64,000 nucleotides of DNA. It comes from an uncultured Alphaproteobacteria bacterium. GTDB taxonomy: Bacteria; Pseudomonadota; Alphaproteobacteria; Sphingomonadales; Sphingomonadaceae. Position 1 is the first letter of the stretch. Each line of letters starts with the position of its first letter. The notes beneath the pieces were generated by a model, which worked only from the letters and a program-made list of their open reading frames with translations, was not told the origin of the DNA and ran no database searches. Below, piece by piece: positions 44,468 to 52,845 of this stretch. The stretch lies in NCBI GenBank assembly GCA_903934325.1, contig CAIZNH010000015.1, positions 53,728-117,727 of the forward strand. Reading direction: 5' to 3'. A program made the position numbers and the translations under genes.

Positions 44468-44818
44468 CTATTCCGGCCATTTCTCCATCACGCAGCCATA
44501 GCCTTCGCGGTAGGTCGCGGTCGCTTCGGCCACCAGCGGGAAGCGCGCGGTGACGCTTTTGGCCTGCGGATCATCGACCAGCGTGACCGCCTCCATGCCG
44601 GGCAATTTGTCCTTGGCGCAATCCTCCAGAGAGCGCCCCGCAACGAAGCGGCACGAGCACCCCACCCGCGCGGCATAGGCCGAACCGATGCTGCCATAGC
44701 CCTGGATCGGCTCGCGAAAGGCCCAGGCCGCCCCGCCCAGCCCGAGCGCGATGATCGCCAGCAGCCAGAGGCCGTAGCGCGGTCGGCGGCTCGCCGCAGA
44801 GGTGGGTGATTTCGCCAT
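44468..44818 (-). CDS. Small membrane-anchored hypothetical protein
   Basis: This 116-aa protein has one N-terminal transmembrane helix (GLWLLAIIALGLGGAAWAF) after a basic cytoplasmic tail, and a periplasmic domain with four Cys (VGCSCRFVAGRSLEDCAKDK and a late GYGCVMEKWPE), which could form disulfides. No domain is recognised. It starts 36 bp from, and is divergent to, the serine-hydrolase lipoprotein gene, so the two probably share a short bidirectional promoter and may act together outside the inner membrane. Confidence 0.72.
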   Translation of the reverse strand: MAKSPTSAASRRPRYGLWLLAIIALGLGGAAWAFREPIQGYGSIGSAYAARVGCSCRFVAGRSLEDCAKDKLPGMEAVTLVDDPQAKSVTARFPLVAEATATYREGYGCVMEKWPE

Positions 44819-44853
44819 TGCCAAGCTCTCTTGCATCGGGAATTGAAGGCGCG

Positions 44854-45993
44854 ATGAACGCTGCACCCCGCCTCCATAACCGCGCCCTTTTGCTCGCGCC
44901 AGCCCTGCTTGCGCTGGCCGGATGCGGCGCCGCGCCTGCTCCCGAAACACCGCTGTCCGAAGAGGCGCTGGCCGCTGTCACCGACGATGCCGGCGCGCCG
45001 AAAGACCAGCTCGCGCGCGAGCTCGACGACGTGTTTGCCGCTGAAAACGTGGGAGAAACTCGCGCGGTGGTGATCATGGCGAACGGCAAGCTCGCCGCTG
45101 AACGCTATGGCCCGGGCTATTCCAAGGACACCCGCTTCGTCAGCTGGTCGATGGCAAAGACCGTCACCGGCGTGCTGATCGGGATGCTGGTGTCGGACGG
45201 GTTGCTCGCGCTCGACGGGCCGGCACCGGTGCCGCAATGGCAACGCCCGGGCGATCCGCGTGCCGGGATCACCCTGCGCCACCTGCTCCAGATGCGCAGC
45301 GGGTTGCGCCACACCGAAAGCGGCCAGCCGCCCTACGAATCCTCCGAGGTCAGGATGATCTTCCTCGACGGCCGCGACAATATGGCGCGATGGGCCGAGG
45401 AGCAGCCACTCGAGGCGGAGCCGGGCAAGCAGTTCGAATATTCCTCGAACACCAGCGTCATCCTCGCCGATATCGCCGCCCGCGCGCTGACCGCCAGCAG
45501 CAAACCCGAGGACCGGCGCAGGGCGGTGGCTGATTACCTCCAGCAGCGCCTGTTCGCCCCCCTCGGCATGACCAGCATGGTGCCCGAATTCGACGCCAGC
45601 GGGACCCTGATCGGCGGCAGCCTGATGCACGCCACGGCGCGCGACTGGGCCAAGCTCGGCGAATTCCTGCGTTTGAAGGGCCGTGGCCCGCGCGGCGAAC
45701 AGCTGGTGCCGCAGCGCTGGGTCGAGGCGATGGTGATGCCCAGCCCCGCGCGCGCCAATTACGGCTTCCAAATCTGGCTCAACCGCGAACTTCCCGAAGG
45801 CGAGGAGCAGCCCCTGTTCCCCGACCGGGCGCCCAAAAGCCTGTTCTCGCTGATCGGCCATGTCGGGCAATATGTGCTCGTCTCGCCCGCACAGCGCGTG
45901 ACCATGGTGCGCCTCGGCCATTCGCAGGCCGAGGAGCGCAAGGCGATGCTGCAACAGGCCGCTGATGTGCTGGCGCTTTATCCGGTGCGGTAA
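44854..45993 (+). CDS. Serine hydrolase, class C beta-lactamase/DD-peptidase fold, lipoprotein
   Basis: This 379-aa protein has a lipoprotein signal with lipobox LAGC (Cys24). The catalytic SxxK is Ser99-M-A-Lys102 in SWSMAKTVTG; a YSSN motif (FEYSSNTS) supplies the Tyr-x-Asn element, and the last box is represented near GHVGQYVLV. This is the serine beta-lactamase-like family (Pfam Beta-lactamase) that includes peptidases and esterases such as 6-aminohexanoate-dimer hydrolase; true beta-lactamase activity is not implied. ATG 44854 starts the signal peptide. Confidence 0.88.
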   Translation: MNAAPRLHNRALLLAPALLALAGCGAAPAPETPLSEEALAAVTDDAGAPKDQLARELDDVFAAENVGETRAVVIMANGKLAAERYGPGYSKDTRFVSWSMAKTVTGVLIGMLVSDGLLALDGPAPVPQWQRPGDPRAGITLRHLLQMRSGLRHTESGQPPYESSEVRMIFLDGRDNMARWAEEQPLEAEPGKQFEYSSNTSVILADIAARALTASSKPEDRRRAVADYLQQRLFAPLGMTSMVPEFDASGTLIGGSLMHATARDWAKLGEFLRLKGRGPRGEQLVPQRWVEAMVMPSPARANYGFQIWLNRELPEGEEQPLFPDRAPKSLFSLIGHVGQYVLVSPAQRVTMVRLGHSQAEERKAMLQQAADVLALYPVR

Positions 45994-46046
45994 GTGTTGC
46001 CCTATGTTAGCTGGGGACCTATCGCATTGGCACTTTGGGGGGAAAT

Positions 46047-46508
46047 ATGGACATTGATGATGGTGCGGGCGACGAGGTTTCGCTCACGGTAGAGTTTCAA
46101 GCGGCTGCAGGGACGCGCTCGGCAGAAGGCTGGGCGGACTGGGAAACCCAGCGCACCCGCTCGTTTTTCAGTCCGCGCGAGGACTGGCTCGATTCGCAGC
46201 GTTATCTCGGGCGCTACCGCAACACCGCTGTGGAACTCGCGATGAAGCGCACCGACCAGGGCTTCGCCGGAACCTGGACCTTCAGCATCGACACCAAGAT
46301 CGGGCCCAGACGCGTTGAGCGCGATGGCAAGATCATCTTCCAGGTTCAGAGCGGCGGAACCACGCTCTTCTCAACCCCCGCCACCGGCCTTGCGACGGTC
46401 TGCGGAGACTGGAAGACGCAGACGTGGTCAGGCAGTCTTACGCTCGAACAGTTCGACGCGTTTACCCGTGTCATTGCGAGCAGCAACATTACAGCGCGCC
46501 GCTGCTGA
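46047..46508 (+). CDS. Hypothetical protein
   Basis: This 153-aa protein of unknown family has no signal peptide and is rich in Trp, Thr and charged residues. Recognisable features are only an acidic start (MDIDDGAGDEVSLTV), a predicted beta-rich middle (GRYRNTAVELAMKRTDQGFA, FAGTWTFSIDTK) and two Cys near the end. The ATG at 46047 has GGGGGGAA just upstream. It ends 6 bp from the convergent PhzF gene. Normal GC for the region. Confidence 0.6.
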   Translation: MDIDDGAGDEVSLTVEFQAAAGTRSAEGWADWETQRTRSFFSPREDWLDSQRYLGRYRNTAVELAMKRTDQGFAGTWTFSIDTKIGPRRVERDGKIIFQVQSGGTTLFSTPATGLATVCGDWKTQTWSGSLTLEQFDAFTRVIASSNITARRC

Positions 46509-46514
46509 TACGCC

Positions 46515-47318
46515 TCAGAGGGTGAAGCTGCCCTCGACCACGGTCACGCATGGTCCGCCGAGCCACGCCTTCTTGCCATCGAGGCGCAAGGTAAGGTCAC
46601 CGCCGCGCTGCGAAGCCTGATGCGCCGTGAAGCTTTCGCGCCCCAGCCGCTTGGCCCAATAGGGCGTCAGCACCGCATGGGCGGAGCCGGTGACGCTGTC
46701 CTCGTCCACCCCGCCGCCCGGCACGAAGACGCGGCTGACGATGTCGGTCTTGTCGCCGGGGGCGGTGACGATGAACTGGTCTTGCCCGAGCTTTTCGAGG
46801 CCGCGGACGTCGGGTGTCAGCGCGCGGACGGCGGCTTCATTCTCGAACAGGTAGATGTTGTGGCCCAGCTGCGAGCGGTAGACCTCCAGCGGCTCGACCC
46901 CGAGCAGACGGATCGCTTCGGCCTGATTCTCGCGCGTGTCGGGCTGGGTCGCAATCGCCGGAAGCGCGAGTTCGTAACCCTCACCCGCCTTCACCACCTC
47001 GAGAATGCCCGACTTGCGGGTCCGGAAGGTGATCCGCTCGCCTCCGTCTCGCGTCAGCAGGATGTGCCCGCTCGCCAGCGTCGCATGGCCGCACAGCGCG
47101 ATCTCGTAGGTCGGGGTGCACCAGCGCAGCTCCCAGTCGGCCTCGCCGGTTGGATCGCGCACGACAAAGGCGGTCTCGGCGAAGAGGTTCTCGCCCCCGA
47201 TGGCCACCAGCACATCATCGGGCAGCCATTCATCCAGCACCATCACTGCCGCCTGATTGCCGCCGAACGGACGGGCGGAGAAGGCATCGACGTGCCAGTA
47301 GGGGATGGTCTGGGGCAT
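46515..47318 (-). CDS. PhzF-family isomerase/epimerase
   Basis: This 267-aa protein has the PhzF/diaminopimelate-epimerase double fold. The catalytic Glu48 sits in GENLFAETAFV; ALCGHATLASGH and the late DEDSVTGSAHAVL are the conserved halves. Members isomerise small metabolites such as dihydro-hydroxyanthranilate, but most, including this one outside a phenazine cluster, have no known substrate. ATG 47318 follows GAGGAA. It lies 11 bp downstream of pdxH in one operon. Confidence 0.9.
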   Translation of the reverse strand: MPQTIPYWHVDAFSARPFGGNQAAVMVLDEWLPDDVLVAIGGENLFAETAFVVRDPTGEADWELRWCTPTYEIALCGHATLASGHILLTRDGGERITFRTRKSGILEVVKAGEGYELALPAIATQPDTRENQAEAIRLLGVEPLEVYRSQLGHNIYLFENEAAVRALTPDVRGLEKLGQDQFIVTAPGDKTDIVSRVFVPGGGVDEDSVTGSAHAVLTPYWAKRLGRESFTAHQASQRGGDLTLRLDGKKAWLGGPCVTVVEGSFTL

Positions 47319-47329
47319 TGAGCAGTTCC

Positions 47330-47986
47330 TCAGGGGTAAAGCAGCGTATCGGACCACGGCGCATCGGGCGCGAGCCGGGTAAATTCGCGGCGGTCATGCA
47401 GCCGGTTGTCGCGGTCGATCCAGAATTCGATTCTTCGCGGGCTCAAAGTAAATCCTGTCCAGTGCGCCGGGCGCGGCACCTTGCCCTCTTCCTCGTGCTC
47501 GGCCCACAAGGCCTGCACGCGATCCAGATAGGTCTGCCGCCCGGGCAGCGGGCGCGACTGATCGGAGGCGGCGCTGCCGACCTGGCTCTTGAACGGGCGC
47601 GAGTGGAAATAGGCATCCGCACGCTCGGGCGAGACCTCGGTGAGCGGGCCTTCGATGCGGATCTGGCGGCGCAGGCTTTTCCAGTGGAACAGCAAGGCGG
47701 CCTGCATGTTGGCGCGGATCTGTCCGCCCTTGCGGCTCTCGGCATTGGTGAAGAAGGTGAACCCGCCGCCTGCGATCTCTGCCGTGCCATGGCCCTTCAG
47801 CAGCACCATCCGCACCGAGGGCGCAGCGTCGGGCGCGGCAGTGGCCAGCGCCATGGCGTTGTGATCATTAAGCTCGCTCGTCTGGGCCGCCGCCAGCCAT
47901 TCATCGAACAGCACGAAAGGATCAGCGCCGGCGGGCAGCACGCTGTCAGCCAGCTGGGCATCATCGAGAGGGACGGCGTTGCTCAT
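47330..47986 (-). CDS. pdxH: Pyridoxamine 5'-phosphate oxidase
   Basis: This 218-aa FMN enzyme oxidises PNP or PMP to pyridoxal phosphate. Evidence is PSVRMVLLKGHG, GGFTFFTNAESRKGGQIRAN, ALLFHWKSLRRQIRIEGPL and the C-terminal PRRIEFWIDRDNRLHDRREF. The FMN-binding Arg/Lys residues lie in these blocks. Length is normal. ATG 47986 starts the family sequence; an upstream codon extension adds 11 unrelated residues. First gene of a two-gene operon with PhzF, divergent from the DnaJ-like gene. Confidence 0.95.
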   Translation of the reverse strand: MSNAVPLDDAQLADSVLPAGADPFVLFDEWLAAAQTSELNDHNAMALATAAPDAAPSVRMVLLKGHGTAEIAGGGFTFFTNAESRKGGQIRANMQAALLFHWKSLRRQIRIEGPLTEVSPERADAYFHSRPFKSQVGSAASDQSRPLPGRQTYLDRVQALWAEHEEEGKVPRPAHWTGFTLSPRRIEFWIDRDNRLHDRREFTRLAPDAPWSDTLLYP

Positions 47987-48124
47987 GGCGGTCTTTCGGT
48001 GTGGTTGCGGGACGCACATAGATACGGACGCCGCCCGGCGAAAGGCGCAGATGGTGAATATCGCCTGTTCGCGTTGGTGGCTCCACGCTTGCGCATGACG
48101 ACTGTCTCACCTAGCTAACACGCT

Positions 48125-49111
48125 ATGCGCGATCCCTACAGCACTCTTGGCGTTCCCCGCACCGCTTCCGAAGCGGAGATCAAGAGCGCCTATCGCAAGC
48201 TCGCCAAGGAGCTGCACCCCGATCGCAACAAGGACAATCCCAAGGCGGCGGAGAAGTTCTCCGATGCGACCCGCGCCTATGATCTGCTGTCGGACAAGGC
48301 CAAGCGCGCGCAATATGATCGCGGGGAAATCGATGGCGAGGGCAATCCCGCCAATCCCTTCGCCGGCATGGGCGCGCGCGGCGGCTATTCGCGCGGGGGC
48401 ACCTATGGCGCCGGGCCCGGAGCAGGGCCAGGTGCGGGCGATTTCGGCGGCTTTGGCCCAGATGACGTCGATCTGGGCGATCTGTTCGAAGGCCTGTTCG
48501 GCGGCCGCGCCCGCCAGCAGCAGCCCCCGCCGCGCCGCCCCTTCGGCAAGCAACCGCCGCCGCCGCCCAAGCGCGGCGCGGACATCCAGTACCGGCTCGC
48601 CGTGCCCTTCGTCGATGCCGCCGCGGGGCGCGACCAGCGCATCACGCTGGCCGATGGCAAGGCGATCAATCTGAAGCTCCCCGCCGGGGTCGAGGACGGC
48701 ACGATGATGCGCCTCAAGGACAAGGGCCACCCCGGCCCGGGCGGTCATGGTGACGGGATCGTGCTGGTCGATGTCGGCACCCATCCCTTCTTCCGGCGCG
48801 AGGGCGACAATATCCGCATGGACCTGCCGATCACGCTCGACGAGGCGGTGCGCGGGGCCAAGGTCAAATGCCCCACGGTCGATGGCCCGGTGATGCTGAC
48901 AATCAAGCCGGGATCGGGCGGCGGCACGGTGCTGCGTCTGGGCGGAAAGGGCTGGACCAAGAAGGCGGGCAAGACCGTCGATGGCAAGCCCGAGCGCGGG
49001 GACCAGCTGGTGACGCTCGAAATCCAGCTGCCGGCCGATCTGGCGGCACTTGAGGAACGGCTCGAAGGCTGGGTCGATATCGCGCGCCCGCGGGAGAAGT
49101 TCGGCCTCTGA
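48125..49111 (+). CDS. DnaJ-like co-chaperone (CbpA type)
   Basis: This 328-aa type II J-protein has a J domain at residues 1-70 with HPD in [13 protein letters not shown], then a Gly/Phe-rich linker (about 78-125), and two C-terminal beta-sandwich substrate domains ([40 protein letters not shown]). The zinc-finger region of true DnaJ is missing. It stimulates DnaK ATPase and may bind DNA as CbpA does. Its start follows the divergent pdxH promoter region. Confidence 0.93.
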   Translation: MRDPYSTLGVPRTASEAEIKSAYRKLAKELHPDRNKDNPKAAEKFSDATRAYDLLSDKAKRAQYDRGEIDGEGNPANPFAGMGARGGYSRGGTYGAGPGAGPGAGDFGGFGPDDVDLGDLFEGLFGGRARQQQPPPRRPFGKQPPPPPKRGADIQYRLAVPFVDAAAGRDQRITLADGKAINLKLPAGVEDGTMMRLKDKGHPGPGGHGDGIVLVDVGTHPFFRREGDNIRMDLPITLDEAVRGAKVKCPTVDGPVMLTIKPGSGGGTVLRLGGKGWTKKAGKTVDGKPERGDQLVTLEIQLPADLAALEERLEGWVDIARPREKFGL

Positions 49112-49135
49112 CGGGCCGGGCGCGCGGACGGGCCG

Positions 49136-50014
49136 GTGAGCAAGACCGCTTCCTTGAGACAAGCTGTCGCCATCATCCGCCGCGTCGCGATCGGCACCTT
49201 CAACGACGGCTTCATCCATGCGGGCAACCTTGCCTATCTGGCGATGCTGGCGATCTTCCCCTTCTTCATCCTCGGCGCGGCGCTGTTCGATCTGATCGGC
49301 GGGCGCGAGAATGCGGTGGCGATGGTGGGGGCGGTGATGCGCGCCATGCCGCCCACGGTCGCCGCCGTGATCGCACCGGTAGCCGAAACCGTGATCTTCG
49401 CGCGTTCGGGGATGCTGCTGTGGCTCGGCGCCGGGATCGGGTTGTGGACCGTGTCGAGCCTGATCGAGACCATCCGCGACATCCTGCGCCGCGCTTACAA
49501 GGCGCCAATGGTGCAGGCCTTCTGGATGACCCGGCTGTTTTCCGCCGGGCTCATCCTCGCCGCGGTGGTGGTGCTGATGCTCTCGCTGTTCGCGCAAATG
49601 GTGATCGGCGCGATACAGGAAGTGATCCTCGCCGCTGTGCCGCAGCTGGGCGAGCTGATCGCCACCCTGAGCGGTGCGCGCATCGTCCCGGCGCTTGGTG
49701 TGGCGGCATCGCTATGGGTGCTGTTCGTGACCCTCACCCCGCCCGAATATCGCAAGGCGGGGGCTCCGCGCTGGCCGGGCGCGCTGTTCACCACCCTGTG
49801 GTGGATCGCGGTCGCCGTGGCGCTGCCGGTGGTGCTGCGGTATTTCTTCACCTATGACCTCACTTACGGCAGCCTTGCGGGCAGCATGGTGACGCTGTTG
49901 TTTTTCTGGCTCGTCGGGCTCGGCCTCGTTATCGGCGCGGAACTGAATGCGGCGCTGGCGCTTGAAGGGCGAATCGCGCCTTTGGACGAGGCCAGCGAGG
50001 AGAAGACACAATGA
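49136..50014 (+). CDS. yihY: YihY/BrkB-family inner-membrane protein
   Basis: This 292-aa protein has about six transmembrane helices. The family signature is seen in NLAYLAMLAIFPFFILGAAL (the AY..lla.fPfl block), LGAGIGLWTVSSLIETIRDI and the C-terminal TYGSLAGSMVTLLFFWLVGL, ending in a conserved GAELNA. The old 'RNase BN' label is wrong for this family; its role (transport or envelope) is unknown. GTG is the likely start. It overlaps fabI by 4 bp (ATGA). Confidence 0.9.
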   Translation: MSKTASLRQAVAIIRRVAIGTFNDGFIHAGNLAYLAMLAIFPFFILGAALFDLIGGRENAVAMVGAVMRAMPPTVAAVIAPVAETVIFARSGMLLWLGAGIGLWTVSSLIETIRDILRRAYKAPMVQAFWMTRLFSAGLILAAVVVLMLSLFAQMVIGAIQEVILAAVPQLGELIATLSGARIVPALGVAASLWVLFVTLTPPEYRKAGAPRWPGALFTTLWWIAVAVALPVVLRYFFTYDLTYGSLAGSMVTLLFFWLVGLGLVIGAELNAALALEGRIAPLDEASEEKTQ

Positions 50015-50817
50015 ACGGATTGATGGCAGGCAAGCGCGGGCTGATCATGGGGCTCGCCAACGACAAGTCGCTGGCCTGGGGCATCGCCAAGAAGCTCGCC
50101 GAGCACGGGGCGGAGCTCGCCTTTTCCTATCAGGGCGAAGCGCTGGCCAAGCGCGTCATTCCGCTGGCGGCCGAACTGGGCAGCGACTTCACCTTCGAAT
50201 GCGACGTTTCGAGCATGGAATCGCTCGATGCCGCCTTCGCGGCCCTCAAGAGCCGCTGGGACAGCCTCGACTTCGTGGTCCATGCGATCGGCTATTCAGA
50301 CAAGAACGAGCTGCGCGGGCACTATGTCGACACCAGCCTCGAAAACTTCCTGAACACCATGAACATCTCGGCCTATTCGCTGGTCGCGATCAGCCAGCGC
50401 GCCGCCCGGATGATGCCCGAAAGCGGCGGCTCGATCCTGACGCTGAGCTATTACGGCGCGGAAAAGGTGGTGCCGCATTACAATGTGATGGGTGTTGCCA
50501 AGGCGGCGCTGGAAACCAGCGTGAAGTACCTCGCCAATGACCTCGGGCCGAAGAACATCCGCGTCAACGCGATCAGCGCCGGGCCGATCAAGACCCTCGC
50601 GGCGAGCGGCATCGGCGACTTCCGCTACATCCTGAAGTGGAACGAATACAACGCGCCGCTGCGCCGCAACGTCACCATCGAGGATGTCGGCGGCGCGGGC
50701 CTCTATCTCCTGTCAGACCTTGCCTCGGGCGTGACGGGCGAGACCCACCATGTCGATGCCGGCTACCACGTGGTCGGCATGAAGCAGGAAGACGCGCCGG
50801 ATATCGCGCTGTCCTAG
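50011..50817 (+). CDS. fabI: Enoyl-[acyl-carrier-protein] reductase (NADH)
   Basis: This 268-aa enzyme performs the last reduction of each fatty-acid elongation cycle. It has KRGLIMGLANDKSLAWGIAK, the AIGYSDKNELRG loop, and Tyr-x6-Lys in YNVMGVAK, the FabI catalytic arrangement (distinct from Tyr-x3-Lys of classical SDRs). SAGPIKTLAASGI is the substrate-binding loop. It overlaps yihY by 4 bp and its stop shares CTAG with the convergent CDP-alcohol phosphotransferase gene. Confidence 0.96.
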   Translation: MNGLMAGKRGLIMGLANDKSLAWGIAKKLAEHGAELAFSYQGEALAKRVIPLAAELGSDFTFECDVSSMESLDAAFAALKSRWDSLDFVVHAIGYSDKNELRGHYVDTSLENFLNTMNISAYSLVAISQRAARMMPESGGSILTLSYYGAEKVVPHYNVMGVAKAALETSVKYLANDLGPKNIRVNAISAGPIKTLAASGIGDFRYILKWNEYNAPLRRNVTIEDVGGAGLYLLSDLASGVTGETHHVDAGYHVVGMKQEDAPDIALS

Positions 50818-51851
50818 CGGCTTTGGGCTGACGCGCGGGCGCGCCACAGCAGCGCAATCACCGTCACCAGCCAGCCCGCTGCTGCCAGCGCAAAGATCGC
50901 CAGCGCCGCGCTGACCTGTCCCGCCGCGATCATCAGCGCGAGGAACAGGCAGTAGAAATCGCGCATGGTGAGGTAGCGCAGCCAGCGCGTGACAGCGCTC
51001 TCCCGTTCGCCGAGGATCCGCTTGGCGCCGTCGAAATGAAGCGGCTCGCCCCGCGCGCGGGCGTTGAGGCCAAGCAGGCCCATGCCCAGCGCCAGAATGC
51101 CCAGACCGGCCAGACCGATCAGCGCCGGGGCGACTTCGCCGCGCAGCCATAAGTTGGCGATCACGCCGGCAAGAAAGCCGAGATTGGTCGCCGCATCGAC
51201 ACCGCTGTCCCACGCGGCGCCCTCGGGCGAGGTGCGGAAGGTGGCGCGGGCGATCTCTCCGTCGATCCCGTCGACAATCGACGCGAGCTGGAACAGCACC
51301 GCGCCCGCGACCAGCCCCGCCGACGTGCCGGTCAGCAGGCAGGCGACCATCGCAAGGGCGCACAGGGCCGTCAGCACCGTGGCATGGCCGGGCCGCACCC
51401 ATGCAAGCCGCAGCAACAGTGCCGAACAGGCCTGCGAGACCGGGCGGTTGAGATGGCGCGAGACAATCCCGTCCCCCGGCTTGGCCGTTGCCCGCAGGAT
51501 CGCACGGGAGGCCGCAGCCAGAGCAGCATCGGGGTCGGCAGGCAGCGCAGGCGGCGGCGCGGCGCCCTTCCAGAAGGCGGCGATCTGCGCAGGTCCGGGC
51601 AGGCTCTCGCCCGCGATCATCGGCCCGCGCGCCTCGCCCGCAACCACGCAGGAAACGCCCGGAGCAAGCCGCGCGATCTCGGCGCGGGTCAGCGGGTCAA
51701 GGCTCCCCCCGTCCGCCAGCACCAACTCCAGCTGCTCGCCGACACCCGCCTCGGCAAAGCTGCGCGCCAGCCGCGCGGCCGCCGGCACGCCGGCCACCAG
51801 CCGGCAGGCGGTGCGGGCCGAGGTGAAGTTGAAAGCGGGCGTGCTTGTCAT
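50814..51851 (-). CDS. CDP-alcohol phosphotransferase with degenerate N-terminal NTase-like region
   Basis: This 345-aa protein has a complete CDP-alcohol phosphotransferase motif: Asp194-x2-Asp197-Gly, Ala-Arg at 201-202, eight residues, Gly211, Asp215 and Asp219, in the membrane helices following residue 150. Just before the domain, DGIVSRHLNRPVSQ matches the start of inositol-phosphate-type CDP-alcohol enzymes. The N-terminal ~110 residues (RLVAGVPAAARLARSFAEAG) resemble the middle of a sugar-phosphate nucleotidyltransferase but lack the LAAGxGxR nucleotide loop. The layout recalls fused IPCT-DIPPS enzymes, with the NTase half decayed. It is convergent with fabI, sharing a CTAG stop, and lies near MIPS and an intact NTase. 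Confidence 0.85.
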   Translation of the reverse strand: MTSTPAFNFTSARTACRLVAGVPAAARLARSFAEAGVGEQLELVLADGGSLDPLTRAEIARLAPGVSCVVAGEARGPMIAGESLPGPAQIAAFWKGAAPPPALPADPDAALAAASRAILRATAKPGDGIVSRHLNRPVSQACSALLLRLAWVRPGHATVLTALCALAMVACLLTGTSAGLVAGAVLFQLASIVDGIDGEIARATFRTSPEGAAWDSGVDAATNLGFLAGVIANLWLRGEVAPALIGLAGLGILALGMGLLGLNARARGEPLHFDGAKRILGERESAVTRWLRYLTMRDFYCLFLALMIAAGQVSAALAIFALAAAGWLVTVIALLWRARASAQSR

Positions 51852-51951
51852 GCATCCTCGTAGCGGCGCGGAATTGCAGCGCAAATCAGGCGCCCTTATG
51901 CAGGGCTGACCCAAGGCAGGGCAACTCCGTCCTGTCCCTCAAGGCCGATGC

Positions 51952-52845
51952 GTGACCGAACCCGTCTCCCCGCCTGCCGCAACGGCCCCGCCGGCACGCC
52001 CGCCTCGCCCGGCGGAGCTGGAGGATTGGCTCAACGGACGGATCTACCACCCGCTGGCATGGCGGCTGGCCAGGCGGCTGACGCAGACGCGAATCACGCC
52101 CAACATGGTCTCGGCCGCGGGCGCGGCGGCGATCATGCTGGCCGCGGCAGCCTATGGCTCGCTGGCATGGCCGTGGGGCGTCGCGCTGGGCCTTGCCCTG
52201 CACATGGGCTGGCACGTGCTCGACGGGGCCGATGGCGATCTTGCCCGGCTGACAGAGCGCAGCTCCCCGCATGGCGAGCTTGTGGACGGTATCTGCGATT
52301 ATGCTGGCCATATCGTGCTCTATGTCACGCTGGGCTATTTCGCCGCGCAGCAGATCGGCCCGATGGGCTGGGCGCTGATGTGGATGGCCGGCGCGAGCCG
52401 CGTGGTGCAGGCCGCGCATTACGAGGGCACACGGCGGCAATACCAGCTGGCGGTCTACGGCACCCCGTGGATGGCCAGCGCTCCGCCACCCCCCGGGCGG
52501 GACGGGCAGCGGCATCCTTTCGTCGCCTACTACCTGTGGCTCACCGGCTGGATCGTTCCGTACAGCGCCGCCTTTGCCGCGAACGTGGCGGACCCTCAGC
52601 GTCGGGAACTGCTGCGCGTGGAGATGCGTGATCGGGGCGTCGAACTGCTGGGCCGCATGAGCCTGCTCAGCGCCAACTACCGCACGCTGGCTGTCGGCGC
52701 GGCAATGCTGGCGGGCCGGCCGCAGTGGTACTTCCTGTTCGAGATTGTCGTGCTTGGCGGCGTGTTGCTCGCCTCCCTCGCGCGGGTGCGGCGCGTGCTG
52801 GGTGCGGTGCTCGATCACGTCTCGGAGGCGAGCACCCGGCGGTAA
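51952..52845 (+). CDS. CDP-alcohol phosphatidyltransferase family protein
   Basis: This 297-aa integral membrane enzyme carries the full motif Asp91-x2-Asp94-Gly-x2-Ala-Arg99, eight residues, Gly108, Asp112, Asp116, which binds two metal ions and the CDP group. A proline-rich cytoplasmic start (PPAATAPPARPPRPAELED) precedes about five hydrophobic helices. The enzyme transfers a phosphoalcohol from a CDP-linked donor; the donor could be CDP-inositol or CDP-diacylglycerol, unresolved here. GTG 51952 is the likely start. Divergent from the other CDP-alcohol phosphotransferase gene; its 3' end overlaps the convergent glycosyltransferase gene by 31 bp. Confidence 0.88.
   Translation: MTEPVSPPAATAPPARPPRPAELEDWLNGRIYHPLAWRLARRLTQTRITPNMVSAAGAAAIMLAAAAYGSLAWPWGVALGLALHMGWHVLDGADGDLARLTERSSPHGELVDGICDYAGHIVLYVTLGYFAAQQIGPMGWALMWMAGASRVVQAAHYEGTRRQYQLAVYGTPWMASAPPPPGRDGQRHPFVAYYLWLTGWIVPYSAAFAANVADPQRRELLRVEMRDRGVELLGRMSLLSANYRTLAVGAAMLAGRPQWYFLFEIVVLGGVLLASLARVRRVLGAVLDHVSEASTRR

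Noticed and set aside
44252..44809. Two short frames starting MFHVKHC on opposite strands at the parS palindrome
   Set aside because: Both begin inside the perfect palindrome, so they are forced by the parS sequence, and neither resembles a protein.
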